Shown here: piece after piece, positions 7,838 through 16,506 of the stretch
Position numbering within the stretch: position 1 is the stretch's first letter
Layout of the letters: every line of letters begins with the position of its first letter
From: Paenibacillus sp. FSL W8-0186
GTDB lineage: Bacteria > Bacillota > Bacilli > Paenibacillales > Paenibacillaceae
NCBI RefSeq assembly: GCF_037969765.1
Contig: NZ_CP150207.1
Coordinates: 1,350,001-1,414,000, forward strand
Length of the DNA: 64,000 nucleotides
Direction of reading: 5' to 3'
Made by a program: the position numbers and the translations under genes
The notes under the pieces: generated by a model
Database searches by the model: none
Told to the model about the DNA's origin: nothing
Seen by the model: only the letters and a program-made list of their open reading frames with translations

Positions 7838-8719
7838 TCAACCCGCTTTCACTGATTTATCAAAGTACCCGATGAGAAAATCACGAAACTTGCGCGCAGC
7901 GAGGGACAGATACCGTTTCTCGTGCCATGCAATTTGGAAATTGCGCTGGCAAACGGGGAACTCAATTCGCAGCAAGTTCAGCGGAGAGCCGGAGCCGCCG
8001 CAATTTCCTACAAGTGCAACGCCCAGCCCGGCGCGGACAAGGCTTGCAATACCGGCAGGTTCGTCGACCCGGCAGACGAAGTTAGGAGTGATCCCCGCTT
8101 CTTGAAACAGCAAATCGTTCATTTTCTGAACAGGAAACCCTTCCTTGTACCCGATAAACGGGTCCTCCGCCAGTTCACTCAAGCGGATGCTCTTTCTCCC
8201 GGCAAAGCGGTGTCCTTGGGGGACAGCCAAATAAACATCTTCCTTCAAAACAGACGCCGTGCTAATGTCAGGACGATCGATTGGCAGCGGCGTGAAGCAC
8301 ATGTCAACCTCGCCTGTCTCCACCAAATGCGCCATTTCCTCCATCGAAGCCTGTGTAATCCGAAAGTTGACTTCCGGATGAAGCGCTAGAAATTCGCCAA
8401 GTGCATCTGATAACCTGTCCAGCGTTGATGTCGCGAGGTGAATGCTCCCTTGTTCGAGTCCAGCCAGTTCGGACACTTCTTTCTTTCCTTCTTCCAATAG
8501 GGCGAGGGCCTTCTCAACTTTGTCGAGAAAAGCTTTACCGAACGCATTCAGGCGAATCCGCCCTCCGTGCCGGTCGAACAGTGGAACCCCAACGTTTTCC
8601 TCCAGTCTTGAAATCGTCTTGCTCAGCGCAGGCTGCGCGATGCACAGCTCCTCCGCAGCCTTCGTCATGTGCTCCATCCGGGCCACCGTTCGAAAATACC
8701 TCAACTGCAGCAGCTCCAT
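7838..8719 (-). CDS. LysR family transcriptional regulator
   Basis: A 293-aa LysR-type regulator. The N-terminal winged helix-turn-helix spans residues 1-60 with the typical AAEELCIAQPALSKTISRLEENVGVPLFDR. An inducer-binding domain of two alpha/beta lobes follows (about 90-290). The start on the minus strand is ATG preceded by GGGAGA. The gene is divergent from an MFS efflux pump, with a 153-nt gap holding a 7-bp-arm palindrome next to its own start. This arrangement is typical for a regulator that controls the neighbour and itself, and resembles B. subtilis yybE next to yybF. The inducer is unknown. Confidence 0.88.
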   Translation of the reverse strand: MELLQLRYFRTVARMEHMTKAAEELCIAQPALSKTISRLEENVGVPLFDRHGGRIRLNAFGKAFLDKVEKALALLEEGKKEVSELAGLEQGSIHLATSTLDRLSDALGEFLALHPEVNFRITQASMEEMAHLVETGEVDMCFTPLPIDRPDISTASVLKEDVYLAVPQGHRFAGRKSIRLSELAEDPFIGYKEGFPVQKMNDLLFQEAGITPNFVCRVDEPAGIASLVRAGLGVALVGNCGGSGSPLNLLRIEFPVCQRNFQIAWHEKRYLSLAARKFRDFLIGYFDKSVKAG

Positions 8720-8733
8720 ATTCGTCTCCCTCC

Positions 8734-8751
8734 CATATACCTCAGTATATG
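8734..8751. promoter_or_regulatory. Candidate LysR-type operator
   Basis: CATATAC-CTCA-GTATATG is a perfect palindrome with 7-bp arms, positioned 15 nt upstream of the LysR start in the divergent gap. It fits the T-N11-A pattern of LysR sites. The assignment rests on position and symmetry. Confidence 0.55.
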
Positions 8752-8872
8752 ATCTATATGTGTAAAGATATATTTTTGTTTATTTATAAGTGATTGTAAA
8801 ATAAAGCATGTAAGGAAAGCAATATGCTCTGCGTAAAAAATACCGCATAAGGCAGAGAGGAGGGCTCACGCT

Positions 8873-10279
8873 ATGAAAGCCGCATTCCAGCAACAAACCA
8901 GCGAAAAGTTGATTCGGATTCTGGCCTTCACGCTGGTCATTTCCGTCATGAGCGCAACGATGTTCAATATTGTGCTGCCTGAAATTGCTCTAGAATTCGA
9001 TTTATCCTTATCGCAGGTCAGTTGGGTGTCATCCGCCTTTTTGTTGATTTATGCGATCGGAACGGTGACCTATGGAAGGTTAGCCGATACGTATAAACTC
9101 AAACATTTGCTGACCTTCGGGCTGCTCTTCTTTGCGCTTGGCTCGATGATTGGTTTGTTCGCCCAGCAATATTGGACCGTTCTGCTCGGCAGAGTATTGC
9201 AAGCCGCAGGTGCTGCGGTTATTCCCGCTACAGCCGGCATTATCCCGGTTCGGTACTTCCCGCCGGAAAGCCGAGGGCGCGCGCTTGGCATTGCAATGAC
9301 CGGTCTTGCGCTGGGCAGCGGGCTCGGTCCGGTTATCGCTGCTTTGCTCGTGAGCGTTGTTCACTGGCGATGGCTGTTCTGCATGCCGCTGTTCACGCTG
9401 CTGGCGCTGCCTTATTACCGCAAATATTTGAATGATACGCCCGGGAATTCAAGCCGGATTGACTGGCTGGGAGGCGGATTGCTTGCAGGGACTGTAGCCT
9501 TGCTGCTGCTCGCGATTACGAATCAAGCGTGGATGCCCGCCGCCGGATGCTTGCTCTTGTTCGTCCTATTTATGACAAGAATTCACTCTGTACCGGATCC
9601 GTTCATCAAGCCCGTTCTGTTCCGAAGCAAAAGATATTCGCTTGGGCTGACGATTGCATTTCTGGCGACTGGAATAGGGTATTCGCTTGTATTTCTCAGC
9701 CCGCAGCTGTTGGCGCAAGTCAACCAGCTGGAACCGGGACTGGTAGGCTTCGCACTGGTTCCGGCTGCAGCTATAACGGCGGTTTTGGGACGCAAAGGCG
9801 GCAGGCTGGCAGATAAAAAGGGCAATTCGTTTCTATTCTACTTGGCATCGGCATTGCTGCTCGCATGTTTCGGGTTATTGTCCACCTTCGCAGGCATGCC
9901 GCCAGTGTTCATCGCAATCATCCTGATCTTCGGCAATGTCGGGCAATCTTTCCTATCCATTGCGTTGTCGAACGCGATTTCTCTTTCACTGCCAAAAGAA
10001 CAGACAGGCGTAGGCATGGGGTTGCTTGCGATGCTGAATTTTGTTTCCGGCGCCATTGCGGCGGGGGTTTACGCACAAATTGTCGATCAAGGCGCGAGCA
10101 TACGTTGGAATCCAGTGAACTCACATCCGTCAGCGTTCGTTTACAGCAATATTTATTTGGTTCTTGCGGTTTTGCATGCGGGTATTTTGTTGTTCTATTA
10201 TATGCAGTTCGGGAGAGCCAGGCATGCCGTTCAGAAAGAAGATAATTTGAAAAGAGCAAACAGGGAGGAACTCATATGA
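8873..10279 (+). CDS. MFS efflux transporter, DHA2 (14-helix, Tet(L)-like) type
   Basis: A 468-aa membrane transporter. Helix 1 carries MSATMFNIVLPEIALEF, followed by QVSWVSSAFLLIYAIGTVTYGRLADTYKLK (motif A region). The antiporter motif C is present as GLALGSGLGP in helix 5. Counting hydrophobic stretches gives about 14 helices, the DHA2 drug:H+ antiporter pattern that includes Tet(L). The start ATG follows GAGGAGGG at about 8 nt. It is divergent from a LysR regulator, and its stop overlaps the ATG of the FMN reductase (ATGA), so the two are translationally coupled. Export of a toxic organic compound is likely; the substrate is unknown. Confidence 0.85.
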   Translation: MKAAFQQQTSEKLIRILAFTLVISVMSATMFNIVLPEIALEFDLSLSQVSWVSSAFLLIYAIGTVTYGRLADTYKLKHLLTFGLLFFALGSMIGLFAQQYWTVLLGRVLQAAGAAVIPATAGIIPVRYFPPESRGRALGIAMTGLALGSGLGPVIAALLVSVVHWRWLFCMPLFTLLALPYYRKYLNDTPGNSSRIDWLGGGLLAGTVALLLLAITNQAWMPAAGCLLLFVLFMTRIHSVPDPFIKPVLFRSKRYSLGLTIAFLATGIGYSLVFLSPQLLAQVNQLEPGLVGFALVPAAAITAVLGRKGGRLADKKGNSFLFYLASALLLACFGLLSTFAGMPPVFIAIILIFGNVGQSFLSIALSNAISLSLPKEQTGVGMGLLAMLNFVSGAIAAGVYAQIVDQGASIRWNPVNSHPSAFVYSNIYLVLAVLHAGILLFYYMQFGRARHAVQKEDNLKRANREELI

Positions 10280-10818
10280 AACCACTAAACATCGGTATTA
10301 TTTTAGGAAGTACACGCCAAGGACGCGTCAGTCCACAAGTAGGTAATTGGGTTAAAGAAATCGCTGACAGGCGTGGAGATGCGAATTATGAAATCGTAGA
10401 TATCGCAGACTTTCAATTGCCCTTTTTTGGAGAAGGGACTGGTGAGGAGCCTGGTTTAATCGCTTGGTCTGAAAAGTTATCCAGCTTGGACGGGTTCGTA
10501 TTTATTGTCCAGGAATACAATCACAGCATTACCGGAGTGTTAAAAAATGCACTGGATTCAGCACGAAGCGAATGGAACAATAAGGCAGCGGGCATCGTTA
10601 GCTATGGTTCAACGGGCGGAGCCCGCGCAGCCGAACATTTACGCGGGATTTTAGGAGAACTACTCGTGGCGGACGTTCGTGCACATCCAACATTTTCGAT
10701 GTTTACGGATTTTGAGAACTTCAAAACATTTAAACCTGCCGAGCTGCACATAGATAAAATCAACGAAATGTTAGATCAGCTTATCGCATGGAGCGGCGCT
10801 TTAAAAACATTACGGTAA
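10276..10818 (+). CDS. NADPH-dependent FMN reductase
   Basis: A 180-aa flavodoxin-like protein of the NADPH-dependent FMN reductase family. The FMN-phosphate loop GIILGSTRQGRVSPQVGNWV is at 7-26. The second conserved block, FIVQEYNHSITGVLKNALD, is near 78-96, and YGSTGGARAAEHLR lies near 115. It supplies reduced flavin or acts as an azo/quinone reductase. The ATG overlaps the TGA of the efflux gene by 4 nt (ATGA), and its ribosome site GGGAGGAA lies inside the MFS coding region. Coupling to an efflux pump suggests a shared role in handling electrophilic or quinone-like compounds. It is followed 44 nt later by a quinone oxidoreductase-like gene. Confidence 0.88.
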   Translation: MKPLNIGIILGSTRQGRVSPQVGNWVKEIADRRGDANYEIVDIADFQLPFFGEGTGEEPGLIAWSEKLSSLDGFVFIVQEYNHSITGVLKNALDSARSEWNNKAAGIVSYGSTGGARAAEHLRGILGELLVADVRAHPTFSMFTDFENFKTFKPAELHIDKINEMLDQLIAWSGALKTLR

Positions 10819-10862
10819 TCGATGGCGCTATAAAATATGGGTAAGTAAGGGAGGGTTACACT

Positions 10863-11777
10863 ATGAAGGCAGCAGCATTTCGTTCGATTGGCGGGCCTGA
10901 GGTGATGGAGGTTATGTCGTTTCCCGATCCGCAGGCTGGTCCAGGCCAAGTCAGGGTCCGGGTAAAAACGGCCGGGGTACAGCATTATGATTGCGGCCTG
11001 CGAAGCGGCTGGACACCGCAGGGCGTCGTTATTCAACTTCCGCAAATTCCGGGCAATGAGTTCGCGGGCATCATCGATCAAGTGGGTGAAGGTGTTACGG
11101 GTTTTCAAATAGGCAGCGAGGTACTTGGCTTCGCGCTAATGAATTGTTACGCGGAATACGTGGTTGTGGGCATAGATCAAATCGTCAACAAGCCCCGCAG
11201 TATGACCTGGGAAGAGGCAGGGGGGCTGACCGGCAATGGCCAAGGGGCGTATATCGCCTTGAAAGCCATCGGCGTTGGGCCAGGCGATACTGTATTGATC
11301 AATGGCGCGGCTGGATCGCTGGGTGCTTTTGCCGTACAGCTGGCTAAGGAGTGGGGGGCCAAGACCGTCATTGGTACTGCCAGCGAGAGGAACCACGACT
11401 ACCTTCGTTCGTTGGGCGCTGTTCCGCTGACGTATGAGGAAGGACTGGCCGAGCGAGTACGCGCGATTGCGCCGGATGGCGTCGACGCCGCATTCGATAC
11501 CGCTGGAGGCGAGGGGCTTCGGGCTGCGGTGGACTTAGTGCGGGCCAAGGAACGGATATGCACGTTTTTCGCCTATGACCTGATCGAGGAGCTGGGCCTC
11601 CGCGTTGTCCGCGGCGAACGCTCGGCAGCCCGCCTTGCAGAACTGGTCGAACTGCATTCCAAAGGCAAACTGCACATCCATATCAGAGAGACCTTCCCGC
11701 TGGATCGGGTCGGCGATGCCCACCGGGCTATCGAAACAAGACGCGGCCGCGGGAAGATCGTCCTCACCCTCGACTAA
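10863..11777 (+). CDS. NADP-dependent zinc-less alcohol dehydrogenase/quinone oxidoreductase
   Basis: A 304-aa medium-chain dehydrogenase/reductase. The N-terminal GroES-like domain (about 1-120) includes the conserved IPGNEFAGIIDQVGEGV. The Rossmann domain carries GDTVLINGAAGSLGAFAVQLAKEWGA at about 141-166. The structural zinc cysteines are absent, as in the quinone oxidoreductase/zeta-crystallin branch. The family reduces quinones or enones with NADPH. GGGAGGG precedes ATG 10863 at 8 nt. The gene ends before a terminator and closes the LysR-linked unit of efflux pump, FMN reductase and oxidoreductase, a plausible detoxification set. Confidence 0.88.
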   Translation: MKAAAFRSIGGPEVMEVMSFPDPQAGPGQVRVRVKTAGVQHYDCGLRSGWTPQGVVIQLPQIPGNEFAGIIDQVGEGVTGFQIGSEVLGFALMNCYAEYVVVGIDQIVNKPRSMTWEEAGGLTGNGQGAYIALKAIGVGPGDTVLINGAAGSLGAFAVQLAKEWGAKTVIGTASERNHDYLRSLGAVPLTYEEGLAERVRAIAPDGVDAAFDTAGGEGLRAAVDLVRAKERICTFFAYDLIEELGLRVVRGERSAARLAELVELHSKGKLHIHIRETFPLDRVGDAHRAIETRRGRGKIVLTLD

Positions 11778-11798
11778 AGTTTGAGGCATTATTAGTTT

Positions 11799-11836
11799 AG
11801 GAGCCTACCAGATGATTAAATCGGAGGCTCTTTTTT
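11799..11836 (+). terminator. Intrinsic terminator
   Basis: GAGCCT pairs with AGGCTC and TTTTTT follows. It ends the efflux/oxidoreductase transcript. Confidence 0.75.
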
Positions 11837-11951
11837 GTTTGTATACTTTTTTTCGCTTATAAATTTACGATACGTGTGAAATAAATGGTGTTGTATTTCG
11901 TTATAGAAATGTCAGCCTCATTGACCAAGTCGTAAAATGGAGGGTTTATTC

Positions 11952-13376
11952 ATGGATTTACAAGGAATCATCGACAGACTGTTGCCGATTCTGCCGACGG
12001 CGCTGATCATAGCTTTGGTGTTCATCGGAGGCTCGTATTTATCCTACGCCTTATACCGAAAGAGAGGCGGGAGAAGAAACGTAACCGCCAGGCAGGTTAT
12101 CGCGACTTTCCTGATTCTGGCGTGGTTTGTTGTAGTTATGGTATTAACGACATTCAGCAGAGGCGCCAATTATGAGGGGTGGGTTAATTTCCGGATCTTC
12201 AGCGGTTATGTGAATGCATGGAATCAATGGTCGTTACAGGAATGGCAGTTGATTATTTTTAACATGCTGATGTTCGCTCCGCTCGGTTTCCTGCTGCCGC
12301 TTCTAGGCAAAACAACACGCCGTTTCGGTCCTGTTCTGCTTCTGTCGCTTCTTATAACGCTGGGGATTGAGTGCATTCAGATGTTGAGCCGCAGGGGTAT
12401 TTTTGAACTGGACGATATTCTACACAACACACTTGGAAGTATGGCGGGATATTTCGTGATGAGCGCAATCCTAAACACCGCTGAACGTCGAAAGCTCGCG
12501 GTCAGATCTGTATGGAAGGCGCTCAGTATACCGCTATTTTTTGCCCTGCTTTTTTCCGGAGCTATGCTTGTCTACAATATGAAAGAGCTTGGCAACCTGT
12601 CCATTCGTCCGGCGATTACGCAGGACATGAGTCATGTTAAAGTAACGCTTAACGCCAATTTACCAACCGAGGCCGAACCGGTATCTCTTTATTCCAACAG
12701 CCGCATTCATCATCTTAAATATGGGGAAGAGATGGCAGGGCTGATGAAGCGTACTTTTAACCTGCAGCAGGTCGGCGGCGTCCGCATGGATGGATTTAAC
12801 CGCATATGGATGCTTCATGCCGATGACGGAAAGGAATATACGTTTAATTACGCTGTCAACGATGGCGGATGGTGGTTATCAACCGAAGGTGATGGAAGCG
12901 GCCCGATGGAGCAGGAGGAATTGGCCAAGCATGGAGAGTATTATGGAAGCTGGATGCTTTCCAGCGGCATATTACCCCCAAATGCTGTATTCAGCACACA
13001 AAATGAAGATACGATTCGTTGGGATATTGAATGGTCCATCGCAGACATCGCTCGAGGAAATAACGATTATACAAGTGGAATGGTAATGATTGCACCTTCC
13101 GGAGAACACCAAATTCCACATAACTTATTTTACTCTTTGCAAGAGAACAAGTTTGTACGCAAAATTGAAATTATTAGTCCGGCTCAAGCCTATATGGATG
13201 TTGCCAAGGGGAACTTTTATGTTTTCAATAACTTGAAGAACGGCGACCAACTGAATGTGGACGAATATGAACTGACCTATACCTATGATTCAAAAGGGTA
13301 TTACCAACCCGTTTACCGGTTCACAGGAACGGTGAATGAATCGTCTTGGTCCACGTTGATTCCGGCAGTGAAATGA
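11952..13376 (+). CDS. VanZ-domain membrane protein with large C-terminal domain
   Basis: A 474-aa protein. Residues 1-195 form a VanZ-like domain of about five helices, with LTTFSRGANYEGWVNFRIF, NMLMFAPLGFLLPLLG and the conserved GIECIQMLSRRGIFELDDILHNTLGSMAGY. A further helix near 190-210 leads into about 260 residues that look like an exported beta-rich domain with many aromatic residues. VanZ itself is about 160 aa and gives low teicoplanin resistance; the long extension is unusual. ATG 11952 is chosen over the in-frame ATG 11937 because GGAGGG lies 6 nt before it. It is followed by a WYL regulator. The role is unknown; a cell-envelope function is likely. Confidence 0.75.
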   Translation: MDLQGIIDRLLPILPTALIIALVFIGGSYLSYALYRKRGGRRNVTARQVIATFLILAWFVVVMVLTTFSRGANYEGWVNFRIFSGYVNAWNQWSLQEWQLIIFNMLMFAPLGFLLPLLGKTTRRFGPVLLLSLLITLGIECIQMLSRRGIFELDDILHNTLGSMAGYFVMSAILNTAERRKLAVRSVWKALSIPLFFALLFSGAMLVYNMKELGNLSIRPAITQDMSHVKVTLNANLPTEAEPVSLYSNSRIHHLKYGEEMAGLMKRTFNLQQVGGVRMDGFNRIWMLHADDGKEYTFNYAVNDGGWWLSTEGDGSGPMEQEELAKHGEYYGSWMLSSGILPPNAVFSTQNEDTIRWDIEWSIADIARGNNDYTSGMVMIAPSGEHQIPHNLFYSLQENKFVRKIEIISPAQAYMDVAKGNFYVFNNLKNGDQLNVDEYELTYTYDSKGYYQPVYRFTGTVNESSWSTLIPAVK

Positions 13377-13445
13377 ATCATCGTTCACTCGATCTGAATT
13401 CTAATTAGTTCCCTTAATTTGAGGAAGGAAAAGAGGGTAAGTTCG

Positions 13446-14423
13446 ATGGCAAAATGGGATAACATGCTGTCTATGCTCTGGATGCTGCGCTCTGGAAGGA
13501 AGCTCACCGCTGCGCAGATCGCGGACAGTTTAGAGATTAGCGTCCGCACCGTGTATCGATATATCGATGCATTATGTGCCAGCGGTGTACCGGTAATCGC
13601 AGAATCAGGCCATGATGGCGGGATTCGCATTCTGGACAGCTTTAAGGAGACGCCACTGTTCTTCAATTCTTTAGAGCTGAAGGCGCTTGTGGACGCATTT
13701 AAATTTGCGCAAGGCGCAGGCTATCCATATACGGAGGAGTTACAGAGCGCATTGAAGAAGGTGGAAAACGGGCTGCATGAGGAGCAGCGCCATGATTTGT
13801 CCCGTCAGACAATCGGCTTGGATGTGATTGCTCCAGCGCGTCCGCCTTCCGTCATTCGGTTGCTCAGGGATCTAGAGCAGGCGGCGAAGGAGGGAAGAAC
13901 GGTCCGCATCGCCTATCGTAAAGCAAATGCTGAGCAGGCATACGAACGTAAGGTTGATCCGTACGGGCTGGCTTATGACCGGAATGAATGGTACGCTGTC
14001 GCCTTCTGCCATCGGTCTCAGGAGATTCGGACGTTCCGTGTAGACCGAATCGAGGGGCTGGAGGAGACCGAATTGCGATTTGATCAGCCTCTGCATTTCT
14101 CCGCGTCGACTTACCTCCGCGACCAGTCCGAGCGAAGTCGGGAGGCGGACGGACCGTTGACGGTCATTTGCATTGAGGGAGAGTCCGACGCACTGAATGC
14201 GGTTTGCTCCCACTGGCATTTGCGCCACTATTTGACCGAACGGAGCGATCGAGAGGCCCGGTTTCTGCTCGATGTCCCGACAATGAACAAGTACCTTCCG
14301 ATGTATCTGATCACGTTTGGCACGGCCATTCGGATTCGGGAACCGCTTGAGCTACAGTGTATGATCCGGGAAATGGCGTATGGAATCGCAGAACATTACG
14401 CTAACAATAGCGACGGAGCTTGA
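13446..14423 (+). CDS. WYL-domain (YafY-type) transcriptional regulator
   Basis: A 325-aa regulator. The N-terminal HTH (about 1-60, LTAAQIADSLEISVRTVYRYIDAL) is followed by an effector-binding WYL domain with RIAYRK, VDPYGLAYDRNEWYAVAFC and FRVDRIEGLE, then a WCX-type C-terminal region. ATG 13446 has AAGAGGG upstream; an in-frame ATG at 13419 lies inside the ribosome-site region. It is transcribed into dinB, and a CTGACA-N5-TGTCAG palindrome lies between the two genes. WYL regulators sense small ligands or nucleic acids. A second WYL regulator in this window has a related palindrome in front of it. Confidence 0.87.
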   Translation: MAKWDNMLSMLWMLRSGRKLTAAQIADSLEISVRTVYRYIDALCASGVPVIAESGHDGGIRILDSFKETPLFFNSLELKALVDAFKFAQGAGYPYTEELQSALKKVENGLHEEQRHDLSRQTIGLDVIAPARPPSVIRLLRDLEQAAKEGRTVRIAYRKANAEQAYERKVDPYGLAYDRNEWYAVAFCHRSQEIRTFRVDRIEGLEETELRFDQPLHFSASTYLRDQSERSREADGPLTVICIEGESDALNAVCSHWHLRHYLTERSDREARFLLDVPTMNKYLPMYLITFGTAIRIREPLELQCMIREMAYGIAEHYANNSDGA

Positions 14424-14429
14424 ACTTCA

Positions 14430-14468
14430 CTGACACCGATTGTCAGCGAATCCGGTATACGATAGAGA
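14430..14468 (+). promoter_or_regulatory. Candidate WYL operator and promoter of the DinB gene
   Basis: The palindrome CTGACA-CCGAT-TGTCAG spans 14430-14446. Its right arm supplies a -35-like TTGTCA at 14440-14445, and 17 nt later a weak -10-like TAGAGA lies at 14463-14468. A regulator bound to the palindrome would cover the -35 box. The same layout occurs in front of the WYL gene at 20034. Confidence 0.55.
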
Positions 14469-14525
14469 TACGGCTGCGGCAGTGACAGTCTAACGATGAC
14501 GAATCAAGGAGAGGTGAATTCATCT

Positions 14526-15044
14526 ATGCTTCAACACTCGCAACAATTATACGAATATCATGTTTGGGCGAATGACCGACTATTCGCTCACCTAGGGCAG
14601 CTTCCAGAGGATGTATTTCATGCAGAGGTGACGAGCGTGTTCCCGTCTGTAGCGCAAACGCTCGGACATATGTACTTATTCGAGCAGCTCTATATGTCTG
14701 TGCTCGCAGGAGAACCGAACGAGATTATTTTTTCGAAGATCCCGGAGTGGACAGAGGAAGCGCAGGTAAAAACCGTAGACGAGATGCAGCGACTGTTCGG
14801 CGGTGTAACTGAACAGTTCCGCGATTTGCTGCGGCGTACGCCGGATTTGGACAAGGCGATGACGATTGAGCATCCCAAGTATGGCCGGCTCGATACGCAT
14901 TTCTCCGATATTCTGCATCATGTGGTCAATCACGGGACGTATCACCGTGGCAATGTGACCGCGATGTTGAAGCAGCAAGGGTATGCTGGGGTTCCAACGG
15001 ATTATTTATTTTATTTGATGGAGTGCCAGGAAAGTCGGCAGTAA
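14526..15044 (+). CDS. DinB family protein
   Basis: A 172-aa four-helix-bundle protein of the DinB/YfiT superfamily. The three metal-ligand histidines typical of the family are in SVAQTLGHMYLFEQ (His near 45) and in DILHHVVNHGTYHRGNV (about 132-148). Members are metal-dependent thiol transferases or stress-induced proteins of unknown activity. ATG 14526 follows AAGGAGAGGTG by about 10 nt; an upstream in-frame ATG at 14496 has no site. It is probably controlled by the WYL regulator just upstream through the palindrome at 14430. Confidence 0.85.
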   Translation: MLQHSQQLYEYHVWANDRLFAHLGQLPEDVFHAEVTSVFPSVAQTLGHMYLFEQLYMSVLAGEPNEIIFSKIPEWTEEAQVKTVDEMQRLFGGVTEQFRDLLRRTPDLDKAMTIEHPKYGRLDTHFSDILHHVVNHGTYHRGNVTAMLKQQGYAGVPTDYLFYLMECQESRQ

Positions 15045-15139
15045 TTTCGGCAGCAATCCTGGCAGGCGAGTGACTTCGCAACTAGCCGGATGCGGACATC
15101 TCAAACAGCTTAGCCATAGTCAGAAGGGCGGGGTAGTTT

Positions 15140-15172
15140 CATAAATGGCCACCATTTTGGTGGCCATTTATG
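15140..15172. terminator. Perfect 15-bp hairpin between convergent genes
   Basis: CATAAATGGCCACCA pairs exactly with TGGTGGCCATTTATG across a TTT loop. No T tract follows in either direction, so termination may be inefficient or Rho-assisted. It sits between the convergent dinB-like and stress-protein genes. Confidence 0.55.
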
Positions 15173-15222
15173 AGAACCTGCCGTTACAGACGGCCGGAGA
15201 ACCCCGCCAATATAACATGGCC

Positions 15223-15714
15223 TCAACTCAAATTAACAATCTGATTCATATCCGTTCCCTCGGTATTCTTGCCTAACATTCTGCGGAACAAGAATTTGAC
15301 CATTTTGAATTTATTGCCCGAATCCCAGTACTCCGCAGTTTCCGCATTTACCTTGATGAGAACCAGATTAGGATCATCAGAAGTGGTTTCAAGCAGTTCC
15401 TCGTACATCGGATTCCACAGTTGTTGCAATTTCTCCTGATCCTCCACCAACTCAGCTTTACCGCGGATAGAGACAAAGGATTTTCCCGCATAGGCTGCGT
15501 TCACATGCTGATTCTGAAGCAGCTCGTGGAATTTGCCGCTATCCTTCTTTGTCAGGAACCAAAGAGTTCCGTCAAACTCGACATCCTGGGTTTTCATGGG
15601 CCGAGATACGAGTCCCTCTTCTGAAACTGTCGTTAGCATCGCGGTTTCGATCCCTTTGATTAATTCATGGACGGTTTTGATCGCTTCCTGATTGTCGGTA
15701 ACAGAACTCGTCAT
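15223..15714 (-). CDS. Pyridoxamine 5'-phosphate oxidase-fold general stress protein (GS26/YdaG-like)
   Basis: A 163-aa split-barrel flavin-binding protein of the general stress protein 26 family. Conserved segments are AMLTTVSEEGLVSRPMKTQDVEFDGTLWFLTKKDSGK (residues about 25-62), NAAYAGKSFVSIRGKAEL, and the C-terminal AEYWDSGN near 129. Relatives bind FMN or F420 and are induced by stress, but the reaction is unknown. The start ATG on the minus strand follows GAAAGGATG. A stretch rich in TAAAATATAAT lies just upstream as a likely -10. It stands alone as a transcription unit. Confidence 0.85.
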   Translation of the reverse strand: MTSSVTDNQEAIKTVHELIKGIETAMLTTVSEEGLVSRPMKTQDVEFDGTLWFLTKKDSGKFHELLQNQHVNAAYAGKSFVSIRGKAELVEDQEKLQQLWNPMYEELLETTSDDPNLVLIKVNAETAEYWDSGNKFKMVKFLFRRMLGKNTEGTDMNQIVNLS

Positions 15715-15838
15715 GTTTTCATCCTTTCAAAAAAATTATATTTTATCATCTGTTCTGTTACCTTTCCCTAATCCGAAAAAAAGTAGTACACGCTGGCTTA
15801 TGCTATACAAAGGTTATGACATAATGGAGTGCATTGTC

Positions 15839-16285
15839 TCAGTACATTAACGTAACCGTCGAATACTCGGCATTTGCGCTTAAAGGATTGTTCGTAATGG
15901 CAATGGCCAGTGAACGTGTATTCCGGGGGAGCTCGAAATGAATTTGTCCGTGCGGAACCGGGGAAAGCGGTGGGTTCAAGATTTGGCTTTTAGACAGATC
16001 AGGATAATAGCGGGTGCCTTCGGCATCCACTAAAGTGAAATACTCGGTCCGGAGTTCGATATTGTTGTCATCTGCTATTTTCGCACTAACGTTTACGGTT
16101 ACAATTCGGTTCCTATTCCGTTTCCTGTGATCCACAAACGATGCGACAGTAATATCCATATCCCCCACGGACACCGTTTCTTCAATGGGGATAGGAGTGT
16201 CAGCTCCCTCTGATGATGAAGAGTCGGTACTGCAACCGGCGACGACCATAATAAATAGTAAACATAGAATACTGAGTTTCTTCAT
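15839..16285 (-). CDS. Secreted lipoprotein with DUF4352-like domain
   Basis: A 148-aa exported lipoprotein. The N-terminus MKKLSILCLLFIMVVAGCS has a short basic region, a hydrophobic core and a lipobox VAGC with the acylated Cys at 18. A Ser-rich linker follows, and then an immunoglobulin-like beta domain (about 35-148) with VSVGDMDITVASF and ELRTEYFTLVDAEGTRYYPD, the pattern of DUF4352 proteins. ATG 16285 is chosen because GGAGGAAATC precedes it directly on the minus strand; a start 13 codons upstream would hide the signal peptide. The protein is anchored outside the membrane; its ligand or partner is unknown. Confidence 0.8.
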   Translation of the reverse strand: MKKLSILCLLFIMVVAGCSTDSSSSEGADTPIPIEETVSVGDMDITVASFVDHRKRNRNRIVTVNVSAKIADDNNIELRTEYFTLVDAEGTRYYPDLSKSQILNPPLSPVPHGQIHFELPRNTRSLAIAITNNPLSANAEYSTVTLMY

Positions 16286-16433
16286 GATTTCCTCCGACAA
16301 TAGTACTAGGTCATACCTTACCATATATGGACGGAGAGGGAAATATATGAAATTATACTAATATCCTTAGTGCTTATTATTTTGTTTATGGATGGCGTAA
16401 AAGGGACGTATGCTTATCATAGGCATATGAAAA

Positions 16434-16486
16434 GAAAAAAACTTAGTTCGCTCATTTATGGAAACTAAATAAGCGGACTAAGTTTG
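16434..16486 (-). terminator. Terminator of the DrrA/DrrB-type operon
   Basis: Read on the minus strand, AAACTTAGTCCGCT pairs with AGCGAACTAAGTTT around an 18-nt loop and is followed by TTTTCTTTTC. It ends the four-gene minus-strand operon. Confidence 0.8.
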
Positions 16487-16506
16487 ATCATCGCCGTTTC
16501 CCTCTC

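Noticed and set aside
13367..13389. AGTGAA-N11-TTCACT inverted repeat at the VanZ gene end
   Set aside because: Short arms, overlaps a stop codon, unlike the CTGACA/TGTCAG sites; not enough to call an operator.
15137..15150. Shared AGTTTCATAAATGGCC with the chaperone extension near 33847
   Set aside because: A short match of about 16 bases; one copy is a palindrome arm and the other codes for a conserved peptide. Treated as coincidence.
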